Shown: positions 1 to 10,465, numbered from the stretch's first letter. The stretch is DNA of 64,000 bases from Ascarosepion bandense (GCA_037127315.1 JBBBDQ010000420.1:2627501-2691500), one strand, 5' to 3'. Notes: generated by a model from the letters alone, not told the origin. A program made the numbers and translations.

Positions 1-56
1 TCCTTGTTTAGGGGTAGGGAACCAACCCCCAAAATTTGAAAATGTATTTTGGTATA

Positions 57-59
<3 letters not shown>

Positions 60-88
<29 letters not shown>
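60..88. repeat. (TG)n microsatellite
   Basis: Nearly pure GT dinucleotide run with one early interruption. No gene was seen in the flanking first 120 bases. Confidence 0.95.
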
Positions 89-119
89 AATCAAACCATT
101 TTTTAAATTCCATCTCACG

Positions 120-312
120 CACAAATAGCGTACCATAAAGAAGGGAAAAATAAAATATGGCCCTAACCCTATCAGGACACCAACACACATGCAGTACTTG
201 CGGAAACATCACCTTTCAGCGGCTGGCTTAGAGGTTACACCAGAGAAGTCAGGTGAAAACGCCTTTGAACGTAACCCTTCTAGAAACACCTGCATGATAC
301 AAGGGTTGATAA
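120..312. repeat. Dispersed repeat Q1, copy 1
   Basis: About 190 bp that recurs, diverged, at 3895-4082. Shared words include GTCAGGTGAAAAC and AGAAACACCTGCATG. No coding capacity or terminal structure was recognised. Its family is unknown to me. Confidence 0.6.
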
Positions 313-585
313 ATCAATGACATACTCACCTCTCTAATATATAAACACGTTCGGCATAATGACTCCTACATTGCCTTGTTAAAGTCCCTCAGATGTAGAA
401 ACGCGGCGACTAAGTACAGTTTTTCCTCTTCTCTTTTTTTAATTAAAATAATTTTGTCTCATTTACGAATATATATATATATATATGTATGTACATATTG
501 TTAAAAAACAATGAATGAGCCGTTCTAAACATCGTATTTTGGCTTTCTGATGAAAATAAAGACAAGATCATGAAATATATATATT

Positions 586-790
586 CGTCATTTACATATA
601 AACATGTTTCTCTGTATCACAGCTCATCAGTGGGGCTATACATCCACTTGCTTTTGGTTGGGATCGAACTTCGACCGATTTGGTGTCAGTCGGAATCGCT
701 AACACCTAAGCCATAGACTCCTGAAATCAGAGAGGAGAAATTTTAGCGTGTTATATATAAGCGGTGTATACACACGCCAGACACCGAAAG
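586..790 (-). mobile_element. tRNA-like/hammerhead element S2, copy D (diverged)
   Basis: Read on the minus strand, this has an A-box-like TGGCTTAGGTG, a B-box-like GAAGTTCGATCCC and then a hammerhead-like core. It has the same order of parts as the copies at 24941 and 40476 but is clearly diverged. It runs into AT-rich sequence and then a short stretch resembling a PLE arm (about 545-575). tRNA-derived SINE heads carry exactly such A and B boxes; attachment of a hammerhead to one is the unusual part. Confidence 0.65.
593..636 (-). ncRNA. Hammerhead-like motif (degenerate)
   Basis: The minus strand shows CTGATGA (complement of 624-630), a stem II with a mismatch at its base, GAAA (complement of 607-610), a 3-bp stem III (CAT/ATG) and a GTA cleavage triplet. 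Stem I does not pair well, so activity is doubtful. The core bases are nevertheless kept in an otherwise diverged copy. Confidence 0.5.
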
Positions 791-874
791 AAACTCAATT
801 ATGCGTAAATCGAAGAAATGGTAACTGTTTTTATTTAAATTTTCCCCTCTAGAGAGCTCAATCGTAATGAAAGC

Positions 875-938
875 ATAATATATATATATATCATGGTTTC
901 ATTATATATATATATATATATATATATATTATGTTTTC

Positions 939-982
<44 letters not shown>
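875..982. repeat. (TA)n microsatellite block
   Basis: Three (TA)n runs separated by short, nearly identical AT-rich spacers containing TCATGGTTTCAT and TATGTTTTCAT, suggesting local duplication of a spacer-plus-repeat unit. Confidence 0.9.
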
Positions 983-984
<2 letters not shown>

Positions 985-989
985 CCAGG

Positions 990-1625
990 AATAATCGTAG
1001 TTTAACTGACATTTTTACAGAAATTATTTTTCTCTTTTGTGGATGTAATTTATATAAATATTGTCTGAATGTTTTGTTTATCCGAGTGTTTTAGGCTACA
1101 CTTTTAACTATAATCATGGATGGATTATATTTTGCGCATAAATGAACGTATGTATTGTTATGCATTTTTGTAGAGTAGTGGGCATATTTTATGCTCTGAA
1201 CACGGTAGGCACATTGTTGATGTGTTTGTAGCTGATATTATTGCGTGTTGTTTTTTTTTCTTTTTTTTATTAATAATGCTCCCATTGTTTTTAGCTTTTG
1301 TTACATGTGAATGATGCTATGATATTTGTGTTGTCAGCAAGTATGTTACGGATAGGATTTGGTAGGTCTTAATCTGTTTTTAAATGAGATCAAATTGAGC
1401 TTTGTTCTGAGAGAAACAACGTGAGTTTTTCTGTCAATTTCATCGTCGAGGGGCCGATACAATTTTTTACGAAATTAGGGGGTCAAAAGGCAGTTCTTCA
1501 AAGGACTTGAAAATTCGTAAATAATATTGATAACCGAAAGTGCTTAGATAAACAAAACATTTGCACAATTTTCATATTATTGATGCCCTCAAAAGAAAAA
1601 AAAATAATAAGATCACATAAAAAAT
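990..1625. other. No gene seen
   Basis: AT-rich sequence with poly-T and poly-A tracts. I see no coding signal, RNA or recognisable repeat in it. Confidence 0.5.
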
Positions 1626-1639
1626 TACAAAAAAAATTT

Positions 1640-2020
1640 TTTTTAAATAATCATTTCACCCCAAGCAATGCAGTACTGCCACTGGTACGCAGGGGTTACA
1701 TAAGAAGAGAGTTATGAGAAAGACAAACAAGTAACGAGAGTGTCAGAAAACGGGTGAGAAAAGGATAAGAACGCTGGTGTGAAGAGAGCTGTATGAGAGT
1801 AGAGTTGACGGAGAAAAGAATATGATACAAGGGTTGTCAGGGAAAGGATGTGAGTCAAGGAGAAAAGAGATGGCAATTGACTTTGTATTTAAATTCTTGG
1901 AGATTGTAGCTGTCAGGGAAGCAAGTATACGGAAGTGAATTCCACAGGCGGGAAGTGCGAGAAAAGGAGCAGTAGAGTAGAAGTTGTGATTACATTTGAT
2001 TGGTTTCACTGTAAAACGTT
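1640..2020 (-). mobile_element. CR1/Jockey-type LINE, 3' fragment
   Basis: The 3' end of the main LINE family here, inverted. It carries the family's 3' UTR words (complement of CCAAGCAATGCAGTACTGCCA) next to an AT-rich tail. Upstream is the end of the reverse-transcriptase ORF (arms such as NFYS and ALPACGIHF in broken frames). 5' truncated, as is typical of non-LTR retrotransposons. Confidence 0.85.
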
Positions 2021-2233
2021 GCTTAATTTTAATAGCTTGTCTGTAATCTTCAATGAAACCTGCATATGTACATATATATATATATATACGGATAAACAAA
2101 CCATTTGGACAATTTATATAAAATTTATATATAATTTATGTCCTGAAAAGAAAGAAAGAAATCATAAGATCACATGAAAAATTACATAGACAACTTCATA
2201 CCATTACACTTTGTCTGTCATTTTAATGAAACC

Positions 2234-2235
<2 letters not shown>

Positions 2236-2322
<87 letters not shown>
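2236..2322. repeat. (TA)n-(TG)n compound microsatellite
   Basis: About 50 bases of TA pass directly into about 33 bases of TG. The outer end of the inverted-repeat unit that follows abuts it. Confidence 0.95.
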
Positions 2323-2324
<2 letters not shown>

Positions 2325-2342
2325 GTAAATGTAAAGTTATAC

Positions 2343-2868
2343 TCGATTCGAAAAACCCTCCGAGTACATAGGCGGAAGGAAAAATGATAATAAAAAAAGA
2401 ACTAGCTAAGCACTTGAACATCAGTCAAAGTACGTAGCCCAAAGAAAAACAAATAAACTCCAAGACGAGTAACCTAAGACAAAAAGCGCTCAATACGCAA
2501 GTAGAGCAAATAAAGTAAATAACTAACCTAGAGAGCCAACGAACCTACCAAGGTTTCACCAATTTGGATCTTCAGGGAAAGTTGGCTAAAGAGGCTAAAA
2601 AAAGGCGAAAGATATAAGAAACTCCTAAACCCACGAGATCGAAACAGAAGACACGAAACACCAAAGAGGGTGGGGAGGGGGTTAATAACATTTTATTAAA
2701 AAAAAAACCCCAAAAAACCAAAAAAATAAACCTTACAACTCATAATAATAAAATCCTACGTTTTAATTTAACAACCAATCTTTCGCCTTTTTTAGCCTCT
2801 TTAGCCAAGTTTCCCCGAAGATCCAAATTGGTGAAACCTTGGTAGGTCCGTTGGCTCTCTAGGTTAGC
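2343..2868. mobile_element. Inverted-repeat unit (PLE-type), copy 1
   Basis: Arms 2524-2614 and 2778-2868 are inverted copies of each other; both hold AACCTTGGTAGGT and the CTCTAGGTTAG end. The left arm extends outward to about 2343 into sequence that recurs, inverted, at 12130-12440. (TA)n flanks both sides. Inverted terminal arms of this kind are typical of Penelope-like elements, but no protein remnant lies here, so the class is inferred. Confidence 0.6.
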
Positions 2869-2874
2869 TATTTA

Positions 2875-2909
<35 letters not shown>

Positions 2910-3146
2910 AGTTATGACTGACAAGAGTATCTGAAGGAGCTTTTAGTGTACATTGAAGTTCTTCGACGACAATTTCGTGTCTAGGTTGATGTCACCCTTA
3001 TGATAAATACAAACCACAATTAAAGTTAGCGTGGTTATTTTTTAAAATTTTCAATGTGTCCCATAAGATAGAAAATACGATACAGGCACACATATGTATG
3101 TATGTATCTATATTGTCTATATATGAGAACACTCCAACAATTTTGA

Positions 3147-3880
3147 GCATTGCTAAATCCGCAGCTATGAAAGTCGGTTCTCTGTGTAGGGCCCGAAAGT
3201 TTTTTTCCGTCTAAATCTATCCTGCACATTTATAAATCTACCATCCGCCCGTGTATTGAATACTGCTGCCATATCTGGTCGGGTGCCCATGCTATTCTCC
3301 TCGGGCTTCTCGATAAGGTTCAGAGGAGGGTCTGTAATGTGATAGATACCGACTTGGCAGACCGCCTGCAATCTCTCTCTCACCGGCGAGACGTGGCTTC
3401 CATGTGTCTCTTCTATAAATACTTTCACGGCTTCTGCTCCGATGAACTTAGATCACTGGTGCCCCCTAAATACGAATTTGCACGAGATACTAGATTAGCA
3501 ACTAGATCCCACCATTTTACAGTGAAACCGATAAAATGCAACCACAACTTCTACTCCAATAGTTTCTTTCCTCGCACTTCCCGACTGTAGAATTCCCTTC
3601 CACACGATTGCTTCCCCGACGGCTACAGTCTCGAGGAGTTTAAATATAAGGTCAATAGACACCTCCTAACACACTAACCTGCTCCCATTCTATCAAACAC
3701 TCTTCCCATCTGCCCAACCCTCATCCTCGGTATCCTTACTCATCTGTCACCTTCCTCCTGACATTCCCTATGTCTAACCACTCCTTCTTTTTACCTTCCC
3801 CTATGTAGCCCCATGCGCAATAGTGGCAGTGGGATGCCTTGCTTGGGGTGAGATGATTAAAAAAAGAAAAGAAAAGAGAA
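3147..3880 (+). mobile_element. CR1/Jockey-type LINE, 3' part
   Basis: Encodes the C-terminal part of a LINE reverse transcriptase ORF with the words YCCHIWSGA, LLDKVQRR, CLFYKYFHGFCSDELRSLVPP and NFYSNSFFPRTSRL, then a 3' UTR and the TTGGGGTGAGATGATTAAA tail. An extra T in a T-run near 3200 breaks the frame relative to the copy at 50110, and a premature stop follows RTSRL. It is close to identical to 50110-50848 over its length, so both are probably young copies. 5' truncated. Non-functional. Confidence 0.93.
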
Positions 3881-3894
3881 CTGAGCGTTTCAAC

Positions 3895-4082
3895 AAAAGG
3901 CGTGCCATTAGGAAAGGGAAAATATGTTGCTGAGCTGTCAGGCGAATCGACACACTTGCAGTAACTGCAGAAAAAAAATCACAATTCGGCGGATGGTTGA
4001 GGTAGTCACGTGAGGTTACACCATGGAAGTCAGGTGAAAACTCCTTTGAATGCAACCCTCCTAGAAACACCTGCATGTAACT
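3895..4082. repeat. Dispersed repeat Q1, copy 2
   Basis: Diverged second copy of the repeat at 120-312, in the same orientation, ending at the same AACACCTGCATG word. It directly follows a LINE 3' tail. Confidence 0.6.
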
Positions 4083-4290
4083 TGGGCGGGTTTTGTAAGA
4101 AGCAGGACTCTAACGACACATGATTGTACGCAAGGAAAGTTTCAAACATAGGTAACACAAATAACATTTATGTTTGCCACGTGTGTGAGAAAGGTTGAAT
4201 ATTAAATCGGGGCTTAAAGATCACTTACGGGTTCATAGCAGGACGTTAGCTTCCGGTAAAAATGGTAGAAATAGTAAAATTCTGAATGAA

Positions 4291-4320
4291 ACACACACAC
4301 ACACACACACGCGCGCGTGT
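4291..4320. repeat. (CA)n-(CG)n microsatellite
   Basis: About 20 bases of CA followed by a short GC-alternating run and GTGTG. The 4085-4290 stretch before it shows nothing recognisable. Confidence 0.9.
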
Positions 4321-4362
4321 GCGCAAGAAACTACCAAGTAAAGAGATGCTTTTCTTTCTTTT

Positions 4363-4915
4363 TTTTTTTAATAATTATATCTCGCCAAGAAAGGCATTTT
4401 ACTGCCACTGTTTTGCAGGGAGGTTACATAGAAGTTAAGTTATGAGAAAGAGTAACAGGTTACCGGGGTTGGCGGGAAGTGGGTAAGAGAAAGATGAGAA
4501 TACTGATGAGAGTGGAGTGGAGTGAGCGGAGAAAAGAGCATGAGAGAGAGGATGCAGGTTAGTTGGACAGGAGATGATTATTGACTTTACATTTAAATTC
4601 TTGGAGATTATAGCTGTCAGAAAAGCAAGTAAATGGAAGGGAATTCCTCAGGCGGGAAGTGCGAGAAAATAAGCTGTTGGAGTAGAATTTGCGTTTACAG
4701 TTTATTGGTTTCACAGTAAAAGGGTGGGACCTAGTTGCTAATCTTGTGGCTTGAGTAAGTCTATATATAGGGGGCACCAGTGAGCTAAGTTCATCGGAGC
4801 AGAAGCCGTGAAAGTACTTGTAGAAGAGACAGAGGGAAGCCACATTGTGCCGGTGAGAAAGTGAGTGTATCTGAGCTGCCAAATCGGGATCTATCACATT
4901 ACAGATCTCCATTAG
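4363..4915 (-). mobile_element. CR1/Jockey-type LINE, 3' part with long open frame
   Basis: A minus-strand open frame (4559-4912, 117 residues) reads as the LINE ORF C-terminus: CNVIDPDLAAQIHSLSHRH, CLFYKYFHGFCSDELSSLVPP, FTVKPINCKRKFYSNSLF, and a terminal CKVNNHLLSN before the stop. The 3' UTR and an A-rich tail follow at 4363-4558. 5' truncated at about 4915, so it lacks the catalytic RT motifs. Confidence 0.92.
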
Positions 4916-4982
4916 ATCTGCGCACGAAAAGTAATGTTCTTAAGATTGTAAAAATATACTCAGTTATGGTTTGAGATTAAGG

Positions 4983-5503
4983 ACAGGATGGTTAAATAAA
5001 ATAAAGACAAGAGGAAAACTGTATTTTAAATTGCCTATGCGTTTCGTCCTGTGATGGACTTTATCAAGGCAAAAAGACGAAATGAGCTTTATTCTAAATT
5101 ACGTAGCTATAAACAAACAGTGTTTGCAACTATAAAAACGCTCACAAATCATTTAAAAAGATTAACAGAATATTTGCTTATGGAAATTATACTAAAACAG
5201 ACTAACATACATAATAAAAAGTTCAAAGAAAACGGTTGAATTCCCTTCATTTTAACATCTCGTGACTTTGTACTACACATGAAGGAATTCTAAAACAAAA
5301 TATTCTGTTCATATTTTTAAATGATTTGTGAGCGTTTTTATAGTTGCCAACACTGTTTGTTTATAGATACGTAATTTAGAAGAAAGCTCATTTCGTCTTT
5401 TTGCCTTGATAAATTCCATCACTGGACGAAACGCGTAGGCGATTTAAATACAGTTTTCCTCTTGTCTTTATTTTATTTGACCATTCTTTAGATTATATTA
5501 AAC
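4983..5503. mobile_element. PLE-type inverted-repeat element with hammerhead-like arms
   Basis: Arms 4983-5177 and 5294-5503 are imperfect inverted copies around a 115-bp centre. Each arm carries a hammerhead-like module: TTGATAA, stem II TCC/GGA, GAAA, CGCG (or CGCA) and TA, then GGC pairing with an upstream GCC. Relative to the canonical CTGATGA, positions C3 and G8 are changed together (to T and A), which would keep the 3-8 pair. Another copy lies at 14385-15720. Inverted terminal arms and hammerheads are known features of Penelope-like elements; class assignment is inferred. Confidence 0.65.
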
Positions 5504-5881
5504 GTGGAAAAGTAAAGGACAAGATATTCTAGTGAAATAGAAAATAAGAAATTTCTTTATTTTTAGCTGCAACATTTGAAGTAACACAGACGTAAGTGAT
5601 TATGAGCAATTCGTGAATCCGGAAAATCATGCAGCGCCGATCACGGAAATGACGACAAGAAAACAGAGAAGTCTATTTTTAAAAATATATTCTATTTAGC
5701 TAAAATAATACAGTCATTTACGACCAAGAATACGGATTTTGCATCTATCAGATTTTGGAAGTACTAAATTAAAAGCTGGCGGTGGTGGTTGTGGGGTCTT
5801 ATAATATCACTCTTGTCAAATAAACGAATATATTTATCAGTAGGTAATTAAATTAAAAATGTTTATATTGATGAAACGAGT

Positions 5882-5884
<3 letters not shown>
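5504..5884. other. No gene seen
   Basis: AT-rich with no recognisable repeat, coding frame or structure. Confidence 0.5.

Positions 5885-5924
<40 letters not shown>
5885..5924. repeat. (TA)n microsatellite
   Basis: About 40 bases of alternating TA. The following 160 bases are featureless. Confidence 0.95.
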
Positions 5925-5926
<2 letters not shown>

Positions 5927-6087
5927 TGCATTCTGTATATGGGGGAAAATGTATGACAAAGTTTTTTTTTTTTCGTCCTTTAATTGTTCATCAATCAAAA
6001 TTTGTTGGTGCGACTACACACGAGCACGAACGAGGAATGCCGGGAATTTAAAATGTAAATTTTAAATTAAAAAAAATCTAAAATTTT

Positions 6088-6170
6088 GGTATTCACAAGT
6101 GGTCACCAATCTAAGTACTGGCTATGGTTGATGTTGCTTAACGATAGTGATCATACGGTAACTGTTATAT
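6088..6170 (-). repeat. 5S rRNA-derived sequence (partial)
   Basis: The minus strand reads GTTAAGCAACATCAACC...CCAGTACTTAGATTGGTGACC...TGAATACCA, matching the 3' two-thirds of metazoan 5S rRNA with many substitutions. The 5' third is missing. It is a pseudogene or a fragment of a 5S-derived SINE, not a working 5S gene. Similar pieces lie at 20243 and 49285. Confidence 0.75.
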
Positions 6171-6233
6171 CAAGTGGCCGTAATCGCCATATGTTTTTAT
6201 TTAAGAAAAATAACTCTCGAAGCAGTTATAAAG

Positions 6234-6235
<2 letters not shown>

Positions 6236-6300
<65 letters not shown>
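6236..6300. repeat. (CA)n microsatellite
   Basis: About 65 bases of pure CA. Long open frames of repeated Thr-His or Cys-Val across it are artefacts. Confidence 0.98.
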
Positions 6301-6302
<2 letters not shown>

Positions 6303-6424
6303 GCGCTCTGTATCGAAATTGAACGAGTTAGATGTAATATAAGCATTCCGGTAGCTGTTATCTTTGGTTAGTTTGGCACCAAACACCACTCTTAGCCCGT
6401 CAGCTGAGAATAAATGTACAAAAT

Positions 6425-7185
6425 TGTGGCTCTTGAACAGATGAAACAACGCTGGCAAGACAAACCTCTGCATGGCCAATTTCCAGAACGTGCCAATAAA
6501 TCCAATGTTGATAAAGTTAATATTCATCGATGGTTAGTGCATCTGGATTGAAGTCTGAGACTGAAGGCTTTATTCTTGCAGCGGAAGACCAAAGTATTTT
6601 CATTAGGAACTTTCAGGTAAATATTATACATAATAATGTGGAACCAAAATGCAGGTTCTGTGATAAATACCAAGAAACAATAGACCATCTAATCTCAGGA
6701 TGTTCTGTACTTGCCCCAAATGAATATAAAAATCGTCACGATAGAGTTGGGCTATATTTGCATTGGACAATATGCAACACTATGGAAAATATGTAAACAA
6801 ACACTGTTATTGACATCACCCAGTACCGGTTACAGAAATAGAAGATGTCGCCATCCATACAGACAGAAAAATTGAACCAAATAGGCCGGACATTATTGTT
6901 AAAAACAAAAAAGAAAACACTTGCTTATTAATTGATATAGCTTGTAACATAGCAACCAAGGAATTCGAAAAACTGTCAAAATATAAAGTCCTGAAAATTG
7001 AAATAAAAAAAAATGTGGAAATTGAAAATAAATATCGTACTAGTGATAGTAGGTGCACTTGGAATGATGAAAAATGGAACAAAAAACACCTTGAAAGAAT
7101 CCCTGGAAATCCCAGCTTAAGAGATATACAAAAAATTGTTTTGTTAAGTACAGCCCACACACTAAGGATAAATTTGTCTATGTAA
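6425..7185 (+). pseudogene. R2/R4-type LINE ORF, C-terminal end (RLE endonuclease) pseudogene
   Basis: Broken frames read ALEQMKQRWQDKPLHGQFPE, then SGLKSETEGFILAAEDQSIF, a zinc-knuckle CRFCDKYQETIDHLISGC, and RPDIIVKNKKENTCLLIDIA followed by KEFEKLSKYKVLKIEI. A CCHC knuckle followed by a PD...LLIDIA motif is the arrangement of the restriction-like endonuclease at the C-terminus of R2/R4/NeSL-type LINEs. Several frameshifts and a stop near 6796 disrupt it. The end near VLLSTAHTLRINLSM matches the expected end of such an ORF. 5' truncated. Inactive. Confidence 0.85.
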
Positions 7186-7269
7186 CGCTAGGGATGTTAG
7201 GGAGATATGAGAAAACATGAAATGGAGCTATAACAACACAACACGACCTGCCTTAGGTCTTCCTGCAGA

Positions 7270-7660
7270 CTTGGTAGATAGTGCGACCATAGCAGAAATC
7301 GAATTACTGGCCACCGGCAAGGTGGTAAGCTCATCATGAGGACGATGGACATGGTCATCGAGAGATAGATGACATCATCAATAATTGTTCACAGGGGCTG
7401 AAGCTAGGAGAGAAGAATCGGGGGCTTGCCGCCTGGAAGAAACGTACTTGAAGGCAAGAGACCAACAAAGTGATAACGGGAGAAAGCAACTTCTCATGCA
7501 TTCGCTGCAATCTAGACTGTCACTCTCGAGTGGGACTCTACCGTCATAACAGAAGCTACGCCACTACCAGCAACTTGCACAAAACCTTTGGGGCGCAGAT
7601 CCGCGGTCTCTCGGAGACTGACGAATGGTATACAGTTATAATAACTATCGAAACAAGATT
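7270..7660 (+). pseudogene. LINE ORF C-terminus with C2H2-type finger (fragment)
   Basis: The frame at 7470-7682 reads FSCIRCNLDCHSRVGLYRH, close to the zinc finger that closes many RTE-like LINE ORFs (C..C...C.SR.GL..H), followed by a short tail (GLSETDEW). Upstream, 7400-7465 reads LAAWKKRT in a broken frame. I cannot place the family; it may or may not belong with the R2-type fragment before it. Confidence 0.55.
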
Positions 7661-7689
7661 TTTTTTGGAACTGTTAATATAACATAAAT

Positions 7690-8095
7690 TTTCAATATTG
7701 CGAATATACACTTACACCTCATTTTCGGTTGCTGCCCTCTTGCGTAACAAAACATAACCCTAACATTCCTACAATGTATAGTCAACCTTTGATTAGATTT
7801 TCAAGGCGCTTGTATTGCCTGTAAAATGAGTATTGTATTTCTTATAATAATTGTTATATAAAGCAAAACCTGGATTCTGCACTTAAAACGGATCTCCAAT
7901 CAGTGGTTAACGGGGCAGGACACGGCTTGTAAATTTTAATGCCCCCAAAACAAAATTGGTCTCCTTTAACAACCATAGAGCAACTTTCCTTCCAGTCATC
8001 AGAATGGCTGAGGCTAGTTTCTTTGAGAGCTACACACTGCACCTCCTTGGCTTCACTTTTTCAATTGACCTTTAGAACGAATACATCGAATACGT
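7690..8095. other. No gene seen
   Basis: No coding or repeat signal recognised, apart from an AT-rich stretch near 7840. Confidence 0.45.
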
Positions 8096-8097
8096 AG

Positions 8098-9139
8098 CTC
8101 CATCAACTGCTAGGAAGGTTGGGGCTTTGTGTCGGGACAGAAAGATTTTCGCATTAGAATCGATCTTACTCATTTATAAATCTACCTTTCGTCCGTGTAT
8201 TAAATAGTTACCTTATCTGGTCAGGTGCTCCTACTATTCATCTCTAGTTTCTCGACAAAATCCAAAAAGGAATCTGGTTTGGAATTTCGACTTCTTTCAT
8301 TTTCTCAACGACGTGACGTGGATTTCCTCTGCCTTTTCTACAAATATTTTCATAACAATTGCTCGGAGGAGCTTTTTTTCCTTGGTGCCTCGACCCCGTG
8401 AATTCAAGCGTGTTAGTAGATTGGCTTCTAGGTTCCAATCTTTTACTTTTTACCTATGCTACTACTGTTATATATCGCCGTACGACGACAAAACAACAAA
8501 CACGCATATATAAAAATATAAGGTTATATTTTTATTAATGACGACGAACCGTGTGGAATAGAGAACAGGAGAGTGAGAGCGCACATAGAATGGGCCGACG
8601 GGAGTGTAGTCTTGCCTGTGGTGTTTCTCTGCTTCCACTGGCCGTTCTCTGCTGGCGAATCCGTGTGTCGAGGTCTTTATATAGTCTTCTAGAACCGGGA
8701 CTTTCCTTCCGGTTTTGCCTCGCCCACGCAACGCCCATGTAATTCTAAGAGACACCTGATCTGTTTGCCTCCGTAGCCATTTCCGCCGCTGTCGGAAATA
8801 AGGTCAAATGACATCCGCTCCGGCCTCGACAGGATGTATTTCACAAACACCTGTCTTGTCGCTTCGCCGCCCCCTTCACCGACGGGAAACACCATCGCTT
8901 GCATCACTTCCTCGGGTGGGGCCAGATTGTTATATTACACTACTTTTCGTCTTCTTGCTTTCCTGATAGCTAGAATCTCAAAAATTTAAATGCAACGTCA
9001 ATTTCCATTTTCTATCTTCTTGAATCCCGTTTATCTTTTATCCCTTTCTTTTCAATTCCCCCTGTACCCAGTCTTTTCTCTTACTGTAACCTTCTGTGCA
9101 TTAGTTGCGGTCCCCGCACCTTGATTGAGGTGAAATGAT
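8098..9139 (+). mobile_element. CR1/Jockey-type LINE, split by an LTR
   Basis: The first part (8098-8465) carries degraded ORF pieces: GALCRDRKIFALESILLIYKS, SGAPTI, FLDKIQK, FSLVPRPREFKRVSRLASR. The second part (8940-9139) resumes with the downstream family words (CTTGCTTTCCTGATAGC, AAATGCAACGTCAATT) and the TTGAGGTGAAATGATA tail. The 474-bp sequence in between is an inserted LTR. An old, heavily mutated copy. Confidence 0.85.
8466..8939 (-). mobile_element. Solo LTR inserted in a LINE
   Basis: 474 bp starting TG and ending CA, flanked by CTAC on both sides (8462-8465 and 8940-8943), a 4-bp target duplication (5 bp if the shared A is counted). The minus strand carries a TATA box (CTATATAAAG, near 8676), then AATAAA near 8537, then the TATAACA end, as expected of a U3-R-U5 LTR. 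It is much more GC-rich than its surroundings. Interruption of a recognisable LINE confirms the insertion. The LTR family is not identified. Confidence 0.8.
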
Positions 9140-9140
9140 A

Positions 9141-9175
9141 TACACTACCGGCGATAATTATTAGGCCACCCCAGT
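9141..9175 (+). repeat. Tc1/mariner-like terminal sequence (solo end)
   Basis: TACACTACCGGCGATAATTA and the following TTAGGCCACCCC resemble the terminal inverted repeat of Tc1-type transposons (TACA...CCG...ATTATTAGG.CACC). It abuts the LINE tail. I found no partner end within the next few kb. Confidence 0.5.
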
Positions 9176-9419
9176 TTTTTAAAAGAAATTATGTATTTCA
9201 TACGATTTTTAGTATCTATTGCCAAGTAGATAATTCTAAATTAAAATAGAATGGTTCTTTTGTTAATACTGCACAATAACATGTGCATCAAATGAACTGT
9301 TCTGGTGTCCAGTTTTTGTGCTCTCTTCCCTATGCTAGTCCCTTCTTCTTATTGGCTGGCCGAAGCAAATGTTTCCTGGCTTCCTTGTAAAATTTGCAAA
9401 TAATAATAACAAAACTTCT

Positions 9420-9650
9420 CCCTAGTCTTTTGAACAGGAGTAGAGGTTTATCCCTTGTTTCTTGCTTAAGATCGCATTTCGGTTCCTTCTAAAGTTAACT
9501 TCAATTCCATACTTCGAACGTCTCCGACAAAATTCTGAAGTTTAAACTGTTATATAGTTTCCAATTTCTTTTAAATTTTTCCTTTTCTTCCACTTTTACT
9601 AGTACCATGCGTTAACGCCTCGGTTGGGGTGAATTGAAAAAAAAAGAGAA
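9420..9650 (+). repeat. Dispersed repeat Q5, copy 1, with LINE-like 3' tail
   Basis: GAACAGGAGTAGAGGTTTAT and CCCTTGTTTCTTG recur at 31110-31215 and 31290-31400. It ends in CTCGGTTGGGGTGAATTGAAAA, which resembles the 3' tail of the main LINE family. It may be the 3' UTR of a related LINE. Confidence 0.55.
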
Positions 9651-9659
9651 AGGAATGTG

Positions 9660-10379
9660 CGTTACGCTTATGTCAGTTTAAATTGACGCCAGGATGATAT
9701 GATCTCAAAAGACGAAAAAAAAGTGTTTTTGTCCCAGATGTCAGATGAAATAAAATTATATTGCTTCAAGCCGATCACAGTTTCGATATTCTAAGTCAAA
9801 TCCGATTTAATACAATTATTAACTATAATTAAAGAAAAAAAAACTAAGTTCTTGTAATAATTTTAACAATTCTTTTCTTTGTCCCAAGTAGTTTGCTTTG
9901 TTTTTCAAGATTTTCATTTTGATATTAAATAAAACACATTGTAAACTTACCGTGCAACCAGTTCCCAGTAAACAAGAAATGCCTTAGATACAAGTCAAGC
10001 CAGAAAGCGCCATATTCCATTGTGCTATCAGCTAACACATTACTCTGGCTACATAAAAAATCTTGATTGTTCCCAAGCCGAGAATAAATGACAACCGTGC
10101 CGCACATTTCGCCGTCAGTTCGTTTCTTTTATTACTGAGTTCATCATTTCTTTAGAAACAATAGAGTAAACTAACGATTGATTTATAGATTTTGAGATCA
10201 GTAAACAAATACGGGCTAAATCTGGAGCGAAGCCAATCAATTCGGCAAGAAACAATTTACATAGAAAACATATACCTGAACAGGGACTCGCAAACATACA
10301 TAGATACGTAGGCAGACTTGTTTCGACGCTCACATATCGCATACATATACGAAATAGGAATTCGCTTATGCATATTATG

Positions 10380-10380
<1 letters not shown>
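9660..10380. other. No gene seen
   Basis: AT-rich unique-looking sequence. Short minus-strand open frames here (for example 9925-10107 and 10115-10342) lack known motifs and I do not call them. Confidence 0.45.

Positions 10381-10433
<53 letters not shown>
10381..10433. repeat. (TA)n microsatellite
   Basis: About 50 bases of TA next to the sequence carrying a hammerhead-like motif at 10466-10504. Confidence 0.95.
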
Positions 10434-10437
<4 letters not shown>

Positions 10438-10465
10438 GTTAGTTTTTGGTTATAAATGAGTTATT

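Noticed and set aside
546..575. CTGATGAAAATAAAGAC (plus strand) as a hammerhead
   Set aside because: No stem II and no GAAA in register; it is part of the PLE arm-like sequence.
4504..4550. CTGATGAGAGTGG as a hammerhead
   Set aside because: It lies in a LINE 3' UTR and neither stem II nor stem I can form.
6088..6170. Functional 5S rRNA gene
   Set aside because: The 5' third is missing and many conserved positions are changed.
6174..6527. Several overlapping frames with long Thr-His or Cys-Val runs
   Set aside because: They are translations of the (CA)n microsatellite.
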